Of a stretch of 64,000 nt of DNA, positions 53,430 to 62,491 are shown piece by piece. Every line of letters begins with the position of its first letter. Within the stretch, counting starts at the first letter, position 1. Below the pieces are notes generated by a model. It had not been told where the DNA came from. It did no database searches and was given only the letters and a program-made list of their open reading frames with translations. Location of the stretch: assembly GCF_024508335.1 (NCBI RefSeq), contig NZ_CP101988.1, forward strand, positions 1,550,001-1,614,000, read 5' to 3'. The DNA comes from Cellulomonas chengniuliangii (GTDB lineage Bacteria > Actinomycetota > Actinomycetes > Actinomycetales > Cellulomonadaceae). Made by a program: the position numbers and the translations under genes.

Positions 53430-54922
53430 CCGACCAGCTCGTCGTCGCGGTCGACTGCTCCACCACCGCGGCCAAGGCCGTGGTCGTGACGGCCGATGGC
53501 CGGGTGGTCGCCGCCGCCTCGCGCCCGCTCCAGACGGACCAGCCCCACACGTCCTGGCACGAGCAGGACGCGACGCAGTGGTGGACGGCCACCCGGGACG
53601 CCGTCGCGGCGGCGGTGGCGTCGCTCGACCACCCGGACCGCGTGGCCGCGGTCTGCCTGACGCACCAGCGTGAGTCGTTCACCTGCCTGGGCCCGGACGA
53701 CGTCCCGCTGAGGCCCGCCATCCTGTGGCTCGACGCCCGGGCGCACGCCGAGATCGCCGAGCACGGCTCAGCCCGGGTGCACGAGCTCTCCGGGAAGCCG
53801 GGGGACACCACCCCGGCGATCTACAAGCTCGCCTGGCTGGCCCGGCACGAGCCCGAGGTGCTGCGGAACGCCTCCCGTGTGGGAGACGTCCAGGCCTACC
53901 TCAGCCTTCGCCTGACAGGGCGGTGGGCCACCAGCCCGGCCTCTGCCGACACCCTGGGACTCCTCGATCTGCCGCGCCGGGCGTGGTCCGCGGAGCTGCT
54001 CGACATCGCGGGGGTCCGCGCCGACCAGCTTCCGGAGCTCGTGCCCGCGGGGGAGCCGCTCGGGACGCTGCTGCCCGAGGCAGCACGGGCGCTCGGCCTG
54101 AGCGGCCCGGTGCCGCTGGTCTCGGGCATCGGCGACGGGCAGGCTGCGGGCCTCGCGCTCGGGGCGACCGCGCCGGGCGTCGCCTACCTCAACCTCGGCA
54201 CGTCGATGGTGCTCGGGGTCTCGTCTGGCGCCTACCGGTGGGATCCGGCGTTCCGCACCCTCGCCGGGATCGGGCCCCACGACTACACGCTCGAGACCGT
54301 GCTCAACGCGGCCGCCTACGTGGCCACGTGGTGCCGGGAGCAGTTCGCCACGGAGGCCGACCTCGAGCAGCAGGCCGCGGCGCTGCCTCCGGGCGCCGAC
54401 GGCCTGCTGACCCTCCCGTACTGGAACGCCGCGCAGACGCCCTACTGGGACCCCTTGGCGCGGGGCGCGGTGATCGGCTGGCACGGCCGGCACACCCCCG
54501 CCCACCTGTACAGGTCGATCCTCGAGGGGGTCGCCTTCGAGCTGCGATTGCACCTCGAACGGCTCGAGGCCGCGACCGGCTCGGACGTCGAGCAAGTCCG
54601 GGCGGTGGGCGGCGGCGCGCGCAGCCCGCTGTGGGTGCGCATCGTCAGCGACGTGACGCAACGACCGGTGCGCGTCTGCGCGGCCGGCGAGGCGAGCGCC
54701 GCGGGGGCGGCAGCGCTCGCCTGGTCCCACCTGACGGGCACGAGCCCGCAGCAGGCGGCGGCCGCCGCGGCCGGCCCGCTGCTCGACGGCCACGACGTCC
54801 ACCCCGACCCGTCGACCGCCGCCCGCTACGACGCGCTGCACGCCGTCCACCAGCGGATGTACCCCCAGCTCCGCGACGTGTACGCGGCACTGGCCGACGC
54901 GCGATCGGTCCCCTGGGGATGA
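53426..54922 (+). CDS. FGGY-family carbohydrate kinase (xylulokinase-like)
   Basis: A 498-aa sugar kinase with the two-domain actin-like fold. Phosphate motifs are AVDCSTTAAKAVVVTADG at the N-terminus and SGIGDGQAAGLALGATAPG near residue 232; LGTSMVLGV follows, and the second FGGY signature region is LYRSILEGVAFELRLHLERL then VRAVGGGARSPLWVRIVSDV near 392. SWHEQDATQWW near residue 40 is typical of xylulokinases. It is coupled to the upstream dehydrogenase by an ATGA overlap; no dedicated transporter adjoins it. Confidence 0.9.
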   Translation: MTDQLVVAVDCSTTAAKAVVVTADGRVVAAASRPLQTDQPHTSWHEQDATQWWTATRDAVAAAVASLDHPDRVAAVCLTHQRESFTCLGPDDVPLRPAILWLDARAHAEIAEHGSARVHELSGKPGDTTPAIYKLAWLARHEPEVLRNASRVGDVQAYLSLRLTGRWATSPASADTLGLLDLPRRAWSAELLDIAGVRADQLPELVPAGEPLGTLLPEAARALGLSGPVPLVSGIGDGQAAGLALGATAPGVAYLNLGTSMVLGVSSGAYRWDPAFRTLAGIGPHDYTLETVLNAAAYVATWCREQFATEADLEQQAAALPPGADGLLTLPYWNAAQTPYWDPLARGAVIGWHGRHTPAHLYRSILEGVAFELRLHLERLEAATGSDVEQVRAVGGGARSPLWVRIVSDVTQRPVRVCAAGEASAAGAAALAWSHLTGTSPQQAAAAAAGPLLDGHDVHPDPSTAARYDALHAVHQRMYPQLRDVYAALADARSVPWG

Positions 54923-55301
54923 CCGGCCGAGGGCCACGGGAACGCCGTCCAGGGAGCCCGCACGGCGGTTCGATGGGCACAGAGGGCAGGTATCCCACGC
55001 TGACTGGGTACGGTAGGGCGATACATCTCAGCTCGCCGAGTCGAGTTGAGCCCACTTCGTAGGCCAGGTCTGAGCACGACACGACACATGGGTGGCGACG
55101 CACGAGCCAGAACGCCGCGTGCACCATCTGCACCTCGCGGGCGCTCCTCGTGCCGACGCACCCATGGACCTGGCCGGTCTCAGCGGCAACGCTTCGCGCC
55201 GCCACGACCGCACTTGGCACGTCCGGGGCCGCTCGTCGTCGCGGCTCCACCTCGACCTGATAGATCCGAGGGCGAACGCCCTCCTGCTCTGGAGTCACTA
55301 C
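54923..55301 (+). other. Intergenic region upstream of rnj
   Basis: 379 bases with no gene that I can support. A TACGGT box (55009-55014) and an ATACAT box (55021-55026) could be -10 elements, but neither has a good -35. A short hairpin GAGGGCGAACGCCCTC (55268-55283) lies 18 bases before the rnj start, next to its ribosome-binding site, and could influence translation. Confidence 0.4.
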
Positions 55302-56990
55302 ATGCAATCTGCACACAGCAAGAAGCTGCCCGCGCCCCCGGCCGTCCCGCGCGGCGCGCTGCGCATCACGCCGCTCGGCGGCGTCGGCGAGGTCGGCCGC
55401 AACATGACCACCTTCGAGTTCGGCGGCAAGATCCTCGTCCTCGACTGCGGGGTCCTGTTCCCGGAGGAGACGCAGCCGGGGATCGACGTGATCCTCCCCG
55501 ACTTCTCCTCGCTCCGGCACCGCCTCAAGGACATCGTCGGCATCGTGCTGACGCACGGCCACGAGGACCACATCGGCGGGGTCCCGTACCTGCTGCGGGA
55601 ACGGCCCGACATCCCCGTCATCGGCTCCGAGCTCACGTTGGCGTTCATCAACGCGAAGCTGCAGGAGCACAAGATCCGCGCCAACACGGTGCGCGTCGAG
55701 GCGGGTGACACGCACGAGGCCAAGCCGTTCGGCCTGGAGTTCATCGCGGTCAACCACTCCATCCCGGACGGGCTCGCCGTCGTGATCCGGACGCCTGCCG
55801 GCGTGGTGATGGCCACCGGCGACTTCAAGATGGACCAGTTCCCGCTCGACGGCCGCCTGACCGACCTGCGGGCGTTCGGCCGCCTCGGTGAGGAGGGCCT
55901 CGACCTGGTCCTGACTGACTCGACGAACGCCGAGGTGCCCGGGTTCATGATGTCCGAGCGCGACCTCGCGCCGGCCATCGACAACGTGTTCGCGACGGCG
56001 CCCAAGCGCATCATCGTCTCGAGCTTCGCGAGCCACGTGCACCGCATCCAGCAGGTGCTCGACGCGTCCCACCATGCGGGCCGCAAGGTCGCCTTCGTCG
56101 GCCGGTCGATGGTCCGCAACATGGGCATCGCCAGCGAGCTCGGCTACCTGAACATCCCGCGAGGGCTGGTGGTGGACTTCAAGAAGCTCAGCTCCATGCC
56201 GGACGACAAGGTCACGCTGGTCTGCACCGGGTCGCAGGGCGAGCCGATGGCCGCGCTGTCCCGCATGGCCAACGGCGAGCACCAGATCCGCCTCAACGCA
56301 GGCGACACCGTGCTGCTCGCGAGCTCGCTGATCCCCGGCAACGAGAACGCCATCTACGGGATCATCAACAAGCTCACCGACCTGGGCGCCAACGTGGTCC
56401 ACAAGGGCAACGCGAAGGTCCACGTCTCCGGCCACGCCAGCGCCGGCGAGCTCGTGTACTGCTACAACATTCTCAAGCCGAAGAACGTGGTGCCCTACCA
56501 CGGCGAGTCGAAGCACCTGCACGCCAACGGCGAGCTGGCGGTCCGCACCGGCGTCGACCCCGAGCGCGTCATCATCGCGCGCGACGGGTCCACGATCGAC
56601 CTCATCAAGGGCAAGGCGACGCTGTCCGGGCAGGTCCAGGCGGACCTGGTCTACGTGGACGGCGACACCGTCGGCCGCGCCACCGAGGACACCCTCAAGG
56701 AGCGCCGCCGCCTCAGCGACGGCGGCCTCGTCACCGTGCTGGCCATTGTGGACCCCTCCACCAACACGCTCGCGGAGCCGTTGGAGTACGTCACCCGCGG
56801 GTTCGTCCACGATGAGATCCACCTGGAGAACGCCTCGGCCGAGGTCGAGCGGGCGCTGGCCAAGGCCGCCGCGCAGGGCATCGACGACCTCGAGAAGGTC
56901 GAGCACGTCATCGCGGGAGCCGTGTCCAACTACCTCAAGCGCAAGTCGCGTCGCGAGCCGGTCGTCGTGGCCATCGCCGTCGACGCGTAG
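55302..56990 (+). CDS. rnj: Ribonuclease J
   Basis: A metallo-beta-lactamase / beta-CASP ribonuclease with 5' exonuclease and endonuclease activity in mRNA decay and rRNA processing. The 562-aa length is normal. Zinc ligands are in LTHGHEDHIGGVPYLL near residue 83, then NHSIPDGLAVVI and ATGDFKMDQFPLDG; beta-CASP motifs are SSFASHVHRIQQV and KVHVSGHASAGEL. The ATG at 55302 has GGAG 7 bases upstream; the frame is open further upstream without homology. Confidence 0.95.
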   Translation: MQSAHSKKLPAPPAVPRGALRITPLGGVGEVGRNMTTFEFGGKILVLDCGVLFPEETQPGIDVILPDFSSLRHRLKDIVGIVLTHGHEDHIGGVPYLLRERPDIPVIGSELTLAFINAKLQEHKIRANTVRVEAGDTHEAKPFGLEFIAVNHSIPDGLAVVIRTPAGVVMATGDFKMDQFPLDGRLTDLRAFGRLGEEGLDLVLTDSTNAEVPGFMMSERDLAPAIDNVFATAPKRIIVSSFASHVHRIQQVLDASHHAGRKVAFVGRSMVRNMGIASELGYLNIPRGLVVDFKKLSSMPDDKVTLVCTGSQGEPMAALSRMANGEHQIRLNAGDTVLLASSLIPGNENAIYGIINKLTDLGANVVHKGNAKVHVSGHASAGELVYCYNILKPKNVVPYHGESKHLHANGELAVRTGVDPERVIIARDGSTIDLIKGKATLSGQVQADLVYVDGDTVGRATEDTLKERRRLSDGGLVTVLAIVDPSTNTLAEPLEYVTRGFVHDEIHLENASAEVERALAKAAAQGIDDLEKVEHVIAGAVSNYLKRKSRREPVVVAIAVDA

Positions 56991-57030
56991 CGCGCGCCTC
57001 GCGGCTCCCGGAGCGGAGCACGAGGCCCAG

Positions 57031-57065
57031 CGAGCGGCCCGCCCACACCGTGGGCGGGCCGCTCG
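57031..57065. terminator. Bidirectional terminator between rnj and the ABC exporter
   Basis: A perfect 15-bp stem (57031-57045 with 57051-57065) with a 5-base loop lies between the two convergent genes. Confidence 0.85.
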
Positions 57066-57069
57066 TCGT

Positions 57070-58863
57070 TCAGGCCCGGATGTCGAACTGCCGCAGCCGC
57101 TTGCGGTCCCGCGTGGACGACGACGCCTGCAGGGCCAGGAGCTGGGCGTAGATGCCCCCCGAGGCCGCGAGCTCGTCGGGCGTCCCGATCTCGTCCACGC
57201 GCCCGTCCTTGAGGGTGACGATCCGGTCCACCGCGGAGATCGTCGACAGCCGGTGCGCGATGATCAGGGTCGTGCGGTCGGCCATGAGGCGTTCGAGCCC
57301 TTCCTGGACCAGGCGCTCCGAGCGGGAGTCGAGCGAGCTCGTGGCCTCGTCCAGCACCAGCACGGGGGCGTCCTTGAGCATGGCGCGCGCCACCGCGATT
57401 CGCTGCTTCTGGCCTCCGGAGAGCTTGACGCCGCGCTCGCCGATGGGGGAGTCGTAACCGAGCGGGAGCCTGCTGACGAACTCGTGGGCGTTCGCGGAGC
57501 GGGCCGCGGCGGCGACGTCCTCGTCGGTGGCCTCCGGGCTGCCGTAGGCGATGTTCTCGCGGATGGTGCCAGAGAACAGTGACGGGTCCTGGAAGACGAC
57601 GCCGATGCCGGACCTCAGCTCCTCCAGGGGGAGGGCCGTGATGTCGGCGCCGTCAATGCGGATCGCGCCCGAGCTGGGCTCGTACAGGCGCATGAGCAGG
57701 CTGACGAGCGTCGTCTTGCCGCCGCCGCTCTCGCCGACGAAGGCGATGTGCTCGCCCGGCAGGATGGAGAACGTGAGGTCGTGCAGCACGTCGGCGCCTC
57801 CGGCGTAGCCGAAGCTGACCTGCTCGAGCTCGATGCCAGCCGGCCCACGGCGCCGCCCGGGGCCTTCGGCCGGGAGCGCGGGGAGCGTCTCGGCCTCGGA
57901 GAGCTCGTCCATCGCGCGGAAGTAGTCACGGCTGCCCGCCACCGCCCGTTGGGCCGAGTCGACCATGTAGCTCATCGAGAACACCGGCTGGCGGGCCATG
58001 GTCACCAGCTGGATGAGCAGCACCATCACCCCGATGGTGAACTCGCCCCGCGCCGTCTGCACGAAGAGGATCGCGAAGATGCCGAAGAACAGCACGTTGA
58101 GCGCGGCGCGCCGGGCCGCGTCCATGCCGTGCCAGTAGCGGGACTGCGTCTGGGTCGTCTCGACGGTGCTGTCGTAGCGGCGGGTGAACGCGGCGAGCTC
58201 CCGGCGCTCCTGGACGAAGCTCTTCACCACGCGGATCTGCGCGATGACCTCCGCGAAGCGGCCGCCGGCGATGTCGAGCTCGCGGTTCTTCTGCGTCTCG
58301 AGCGCCTGCCAGCGGGTGCTCGTCTTGGTGGTGAGCCACATGAAGATCGGGTAGATCGCCGCGAGCAGCAGCGCCATGGGCAGGGAGTAGAAGCCGGTCA
58401 CGGCGAGCACCGCCACGACGGTGAGCAGCATCTGGAAGAAGGAGTTGGCGAACATGTTGAGGAAGCCCGTGACCTCGGTGATCGAGCGCGAGAGCCGGTT
58501 GATCACGGCGCCGGTCAGCTCGTCGTCGAAGTAGCGCTGCGGCAGCGACAGCAGCTTGGCGAAGTACCGGGCGGACAGCGTGGCCCGCAGCCGAGCGGCC
58601 ATCGTGTCGCCGAGGTACCCGCCGATGTTGCTCAGCAGGGTGTTCGCGAGGTCAGCCGCGAGCAAAGCGGCCGCCAGCCAGACCACCGTGGCCACGCCGG
58701 ACGCCTCGCCCTGGGTGGCGGCGACGACATAGTCGGTCGCCGCCTTGATGATGAACGGGGTCAGCAGGCCCGTGGCGGTGACCGCCACCGAGCACAAGAT
58801 GATCCCGACGTAGTGGCGCCACAGCTCCTGGGTGGAGCTGAGGACGCGGATGATGCTGCGCAC
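57070..58863 (-). CDS. ABC transporter, fused permease and ATP-binding protein (multidrug/lipid exporter type)
   Basis: A 597-aa half-transporter. The transmembrane domain (about residues 20-320, six helices) starts VGIILCSVAVTATGLLTPFI and has the intracellular-loop motif LPQRYFDDELTGAVINRLSR. The nucleotide-binding domain has Walker A GESGGGKTTLVSLLMRLY, signature VKLSGGQKQRIAVARAML, Walker B VLVLDEATSSLD and IIAHRLSTI. The GTG at 58863 is preferred, with AAGG 5 bases upstream. It probably works as a homodimer, as no partner is adjacent. A 7-base tandem repeat lies in its leader. Confidence 0.9.
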   Translation of the reverse strand: MRSIIRVLSSTQELWRHYVGIILCSVAVTATGLLTPFIIKAATDYVVAATQGEASGVATVVWLAAALLAADLANTLLSNIGGYLGDTMAARLRATLSARYFAKLLSLPQRYFDDELTGAVINRLSRSITEVTGFLNMFANSFFQMLLTVVAVLAVTGFYSLPMALLLAAIYPIFMWLTTKTSTRWQALETQKNRELDIAGGRFAEVIAQIRVVKSFVQERRELAAFTRRYDSTVETTQTQSRYWHGMDAARRAALNVLFFGIFAILFVQTARGEFTIGVMVLLIQLVTMARQPVFSMSYMVDSAQRAVAGSRDYFRAMDELSEAETLPALPAEGPGRRRGPAGIELEQVSFGYAGGADVLHDLTFSILPGEHIAFVGESGGGKTTLVSLLMRLYEPSSGAIRIDGADITALPLEELRSGIGVVFQDPSLFSGTIRENIAYGSPEATDEDVAAAARSANAHEFVSRLPLGYDSPIGERGVKLSGGQKQRIAVARAMLKDAPVLVLDEATSSLDSRSERLVQEGLERLMADRTTLIIAHRLSTISAVDRIVTLKDGRVDEIGTPDELAASGGIYAQLLALQASSSTRDRKRLRQFDIRA

Positions 58864-58887
58864 GCTGGCCTTGCCTCCATGTCGCGG

Positions 58888-58908
58888 ATGCGGGATGCGG
58901 GATGCGGG
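58888..58908. repeat. Triple 7-base tandem repeat
   Basis: ATGCGGG is repeated three times without change, 25 to 45 bases upstream of the ABC exporter start. It could alter promoter or leader spacing by slippage. Confidence 0.75.
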
Positions 58909-59161
58909 GACCAGGCATTCTGCGCCGTCATGCTGGCGAACGACGACTCGCGGCCGGCGCGCCCGTCCGCGACAGGACGAGGAGCGGGGCGCCCCGTCCG
59001 ATCCTCCGTGATCGCCCGGGCCCGCTCTCGGGTCCTCAGGTCGTGAATTCACAGGCGACCGTATTTGGTCCGCCATTTCGAATGGGTCGCGAATTGAAGG
59101 CCCGCCGGATTCATGAGAATGACACCCGGGATATTGATGTCAATGACTGGAAAGCGGACTG

Positions 59162-59170
59162 TGTTACAAT
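59162..59170 (+). promoter_or_regulatory. Extended -10 promoter of the sigma factor gene
   Basis: TGTTACAAT is an extended -10 element (TG-N-TACAAT), 138 bases before the start codon. No good -35 is seen at the correct distance (TTGATG at 59134 is too far). Confidence 0.5.
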
Positions 59171-59308
59171 GGGCGCGCAATGCGGCCCGTCTCCACGACG
59201 AAGATCTGCGCACAGCGGGGACTTTCTTGAGCGAGTGTCCGCTGGTAACAGGCGCATGCGCGTCGCATTCTCGCGGCGCAGATTCCTTCGAGAGGGGACT
59301 CCTCCACC

Positions 59309-60391
59309 ATGAGCCACACCCTGGCCGCAACGAGCGTCGAACCGCCGCCGCCCGCCGAGGCGCCCCACGCGGAGGCCGACGACACGGACGAGCCCGGGCG
59401 GCAGGTCGGGGCCCAGTCGCGGGAGTACGTGCTGTCCGCCGAGGCGGACGACGACCCGGACCCCGTGGTCATGACGGCCGGCGCGTCCGCGGACCCGGTG
59501 AAGGACTACCTGCGCCTGATCGGCCGGGTCAAGCTGCTCGACGCCGAGCAGGAGGTCGACCTCGGCGGACGGATCGAGGCAGGGCTGTACGCGACCCACC
59601 TCCTGGAGCACCCCGAGATCCCGACCCGCGCGACGCGGCGCGAGCTGCAGCGTCTCGCGCTGGACGGCGCACGGTCCAAGAACCACCTCCTGGAGGCGAA
59701 CCTGCGCCTCGTGGTGTCCATCGCCAAGCGGTACACCGGCCGTGGAATGCCCTTCCTCGACCTCATCCAAGAGGGGAACAGCGGCCTGATCCGCGCGGTC
59801 GAGAAGTTCGACCACACCAAGGGCTTCAAGTTCTCCACCTACGCGACGTGGTGGATCCGGCAGTCGATCACGCGGGCGATGGCCGACCAGTCCCGCACCA
59901 TCCGCATCCCCGTGCACATGGTCGAGCTGATCAACAAGCTCACGCGCTGGCAGAAGCAGATGACCCAGGAGCACGGGCAGGCGCCGACCACCGAGGAGAC
60001 CGCCGCGGAGTTCGACCTCACGCCCGAGAAGGTCGAGGCGGCTCTCAAGCACGCCCGCGACCCCATCTCCTTGCAGGCGCCCCTGGGCGAGGCCGGCGAC
60101 TCCGAGTTCGGCGACCTTCTCGAGGACTCCGAGGCGCTGGCGCCCTCCGAGGTCGTGCAGTTCGGGCTGCTCCGCGACCAGCTGCGCTCGATCCTCGACA
60201 GCCTGTCGGAGCGCGAGGCAGGGGTGGTGTCGCTGCGCTACGGGCTGGCGGACGGCCGCGTCCGCACCCTCGAGGAGATCGGCGAGGTGTACGGGGTGAC
60301 CCGGGAGCGGATCCGGCAGATCGAGGCCAAGACCATGTCGAAGTTGCGCCACCCGTCGCGGTCGCAGTCCCTGCGCGACTACCTGGACTGA
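59309..60391 (+). CDS. RNA polymerase sigma factor, sigma-70 group 2 (HrdB/SigB-like)
   Basis: A 360-aa non-principal sigma factor. It lacks the long region 1.1 of the primary sigma; after a low-complexity head of about 65 residues come region 1.2 ([21 protein letters not shown]), region 2 ([20 protein letters not shown] to [17 protein letters not shown]), region 3, and region 4 with the helix-turn-helix [20 protein letters not shown]. Because regions 2.4 and 4.2 match primary sigma factors, it should read similar promoters, probably in stationary phase or stress. It is monocistronic. Confidence 0.92.
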   Translation: MSHTLAATSVEPPPPAEAPHAEADDTDEPGRQVGAQSREYVLSAEADDDPDPVVMTAGASADPVKDYLRLIGRVKLLDAEQEVDLGGRIEAGLYATHLLEHPEIPTRATRRELQRLALDGARSKNHLLEANLRLVVSIAKRYTGRGMPFLDLIQEGNSGLIRAVEKFDHTKGFKFSTYATWWIRQSITRAMADQSRTIRIPVHMVELINKLTRWQKQMTQEHGQAPTTEETAAEFDLTPEKVEAALKHARDPISLQAPLGEAGDSEFGDLLEDSEALAPSEVVQFGLLRDQLRSILDSLSEREAGVVSLRYGLADGRVRTLEEIGEVYGVTRERIRQIEAKTMSKLRHPSRSQSLRDYLD

Positions 60392-60463
60392 TCGGGGCGC
60401 GGGCGCCGGCGAGACGCCGCCCTCCGGTGGTGGGCGGCCGGAGGCCGCGATAGGAAGTCATGC

Positions 60464-61150
60464 ATGACCGATCAGACGACGCCCCAGGACCCGACCAGCC
60501 AGTACCCGCAGCCCGGGCAGCCGGCCGAGAAGATCGAGCATCCCGGCCGCACCTCCGACATGGCGCAGAAGCCCGACCACGGCGAGGACACCTACCGGGG
60601 GTCCGGTCGTCTCGAGGGACGACGCGCGCTGATCACCGGCGGCGACTCCGGGATCGGCCGGGCGGTGGCGATCGCGTTCGCCCGCGAGGGCGCCGACGTC
60701 GCGATCTCCTACCTGCCGGAGGAGGAGCCCGACGCGCAGGAGACGGTGCGCCTCATCGAGGCCGCCGGGCGCCGTGCGCTGGCGGTCCCCGGCGACATCC
60801 GCGACGAGGCCCACTGCGTCGACCTGGTGGAGCACGTGGCCCGGGAGTTCGCCGGCCTGGACATCCTCGTCAACAACGCCGCCTACCAGATGTCGCAGGC
60901 GGGCGGCCTGCGGGACATCACCACCGAGCAGCTCGACCGGGTGCTCAAGACGAACCTCTACGCGATGTTCTGGATCACCCGCGCGGCTCTTCCCCACCTG
61001 GGCGCCGGCGCCTCGATCATCAACACCACGTCGATCCAGGCGTACGACCCGAGCCCGCAGCTGCTCGACTACGCGACCACCAAGGCGGGCATCCTCAACT
61101 TCACGCGCGGGCTCTCCCAGCAGCTCGCGGAGGAGGGCATCCGGGTCAAC
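60464..61150 (+). pseudogene. Short-chain dehydrogenase, C-terminus lost
   Basis: From ATG 60464 the protein matches the classical SDR group with the extended head (SDMAQKPDHGEDTYRGSGRL), typical of stress-related YhxC/YdaD-like SDRs of about 290-300 aa. The cofactor motif is LITGGDSGIGRAVAIAFARE near residue 56, LVNNAAY follows, and the active-site Tyr and Lys are in LDYATTKAG. Homology stops abruptly after EGIRVN at about residue 228, where VNAVAPGP would be expected. The frame then runs on to 61531 as antisense of the next gene. About 65 C-terminal residues that shape the substrate site are missing. Confidence 0.75.
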
Positions 61151-61453
61151 CTCCCCGAGCGTGGCCGTCTCCGACCTTCGCAGTCCCAGCCCGTCCACAT
61201 GGGCCGCGGCGCCCCGGAGGTCCGGCACGCGCAGGCTCAGGCTGCAGCCGGGCTCCGCCGGGGTGATCTCGTCCTTCTCGACGAGTTGCAGCGTGGTGCT
61301 GGGCGTCAGCACGAACACCGACGTGCCGTCGTCCGGCTCCACCGGCTCCAGGTCGAGCAGGCGCTGGTACCAGAGGGTGGAGGTGGGCAGGTCGGTGACC
61401 ACGACCCGCACGATCACCTCGACAAGCTCCACAGCGCTCCGTCCGCTCGGCAC
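61151..61453 (-). pseudogene. Glyoxalase/VOC-domain protein, C-terminus lost
   Basis: From the GTG at 61453 the frame reads LVEVIVRVVVTDLPTSTLWY, then FVLTPSTTLQLVEKDE and CSLSLRVPDLRGAAAHVDGLG, a VOC-fold domain of the glyoxalase/bleomycin-resistance type. After about residue 100 (RRSETATLGE) homology ends exactly where the convergent SDR homology ends, and the frame continues as SDR antisense to 60458. The last 20 to 25 residues of the domain, including the final metal-site Glu strand, are missing. The actual start may be a few codons later. Confidence 0.65.
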
Positions 61454-61460
61454 GGCGGGC

Positions 61461-61742
61461 TCACGGGGACCGCTCGATCCGCAGGGCCCGCACCCCTCGC
61501 AGGTCGAGCCAGGCGTCGTGGTCGGACGTGACCCAGCGGAGCAGCACGTGGTCGCACCCGGGGCAGCGCAGCACGAGCCCGGGACCCCGCCCGTAGAGCC
61601 GCGCCTGCGCCATCCGGCAGGCGCGGCCGCACGCGACGCACACCCCCTCGGCGGCGCTGACGTCGACGGCGAACACCTCGGCGAGCGCGCCTGCAGCGGC
61701 GTTCCCGTCGGTGTGGGCGGGCTCGATCGACGACGTGGTCAT
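61461..61742 (-). CDS. Small zinc-ribbon protein (DUF6510-like)
   Basis: A 93-aa protein. After an acidic, Ala-rich head it has CVACGRACRMAQARLYGRGP and LRCPGCDHVLLRWV, four Cys spaced as a zinc ribbon. The family assignment to DUF6510 is from memory of similar proteins next to flavin reductases. The ATG at 61742 overlaps the reductase stop in ATGA, so it is coupled to that enzyme and may be an accessory or electron-transfer partner. Confidence 0.72.
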   Translation of the reverse strand: MTTSSIEPAHTDGNAAAGALAEVFAVDVSAAEGVCVACGRACRMAQARLYGRGPGLVLRCPGCDHVLLRWVTSDHDAWLDLRGVRALRIERSP

Positions 61743-62491
61743 GAGCGTCCTCCGGTGGGTCCGAATCGTTCCGCCCGGATGCGGCCGGGGTCGTGCCCCG
61801 CGTCGACGAGCAGGGCCGCCGCGGTCTCCACGAACCCCGTGGGGCCGCAGACGTAGCAGGTGGGCGACTCCGAGGCGGCGAACGCGGCATCCTGCACGAC
61901 GTGGGGGTCGATGCGGCGGGGCAGGGCGCCGTTCTCGCTGCCCCGGGTGTAGACCCACGTCACGTCGACGCCGTCGGGCTGGCGCCCCTGCTGCGCGAGC
62001 TCGCGCGCGTACAGCCGGGATGCCGGGTCGCGCACCGAGCAGAGCAGGCGCATTGGCGCCGGGCTATCCGCCTGGGCCCTGGCCCGCACCATGGACATCA
62101 GCGGCGCGAGCCCGACCCCGCCGGCGATGAGCTGCACCGGTCCGGGCTCCTCCGGGCGCCACACGAACCAGCCGCCCAGCGGCCCTCGCACCTCCACCTG
62201 GTCACCCTCGGCCATCGGCCCCGCGAGGTAGCCCGAGACCTCGCCGCCGGGCACCCGTGCCACGGCCAGTTCCAGCCGCCGGGGCGTCGGGGCGCTCGCG
62301 ATCGAGTAGGACCGGGTGGAGGTGTACCCGTCGGGGGCCGTGAGGCGCACGTCCACGTGCTGGCCCGGCACGTGCCCGTCCCAGCCGTCCACGTCGAGGG
62401 TCACCCGGCGTGTGGTCGGCGTCTCCTCCGCGAGGTCGCTGACGGTCGCCTCGAGCCAGGTCAGTCGCCCCAGTACCGCTGCTCCCGCCAT
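61739..62491 (-). CDS. Ferredoxin-NADP reductase-like FAD oxidoreductase
   Basis: A 250-aa flavin reductase of the FNR superfamily. The FAD motif is RSYSIASAPTPRRLELAVAR near residue 55, the glycine-rich nucleotide loop is LIAGGVGLAPLMSMVRAR near 117, and the NAD(P) end is CYVCGPTGFVETAAALL near 205. There is no 2Fe-2S domain. Its start lies 31 bases inside the preceding molybdopterin-oxidoreductase gene, and it is coupled to the zinc-ribbon gene, so the three form one operon that may pass electrons to the molybdoenzyme. Confidence 0.88.
   Translation of the reverse strand: MAGAAVLGRLTWLEATVSDLAEETPTTRRVTLDVDGWDGHVPGQHVDVRLTAPDGYTSTRSYSIASAPTPRRLELAVARVPGGEVSGYLAGPMAEGDQVEVRGPLGGWFVWRPEEPGPVQLIAGGVGLAPLMSMVRARAQADSPAPMRLLCSVRDPASRLYARELAQQGRQPDGVDVTWVYTRGSENGALPRRIDPHVVQDAAFAASESPTCYVCGPTGFVETAAALLVDAGHDPGRIRAERFGPTGGRS

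Larger units (their letters stand above)
58864..59308. other. Divergent region between the ABC exporter and the sigma factor
   Basis: 445 bases without a supported gene. It holds a triple 7-base repeat (58888-58908), a more AT-rich block (59040-59170) ending in the sigma-gene promoter, and a leader of about 130 bases for the sigma gene containing the palindrome GCGCATGCGC near 59253. Confidence 0.5.

Noticed and set aside
54645-56906. Minus-strand open frame of 753 codons opposite RNase J
   Set aside because: Antisense of a fully conserved RNase J gene; low-complexity composition.
58888-58908. Short tandem repeat as a CRISPR or satellite array
   Set aside because: Only three 7-base units with no spacers; no array of spaced repeats exists anywhere in the window.
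60464-61531. A 355-aa SDR fusion protein
   Set aside because: The last 127 residues are antisense translation of a VOC-domain gene and not a real domain; the SDR is truncated instead.
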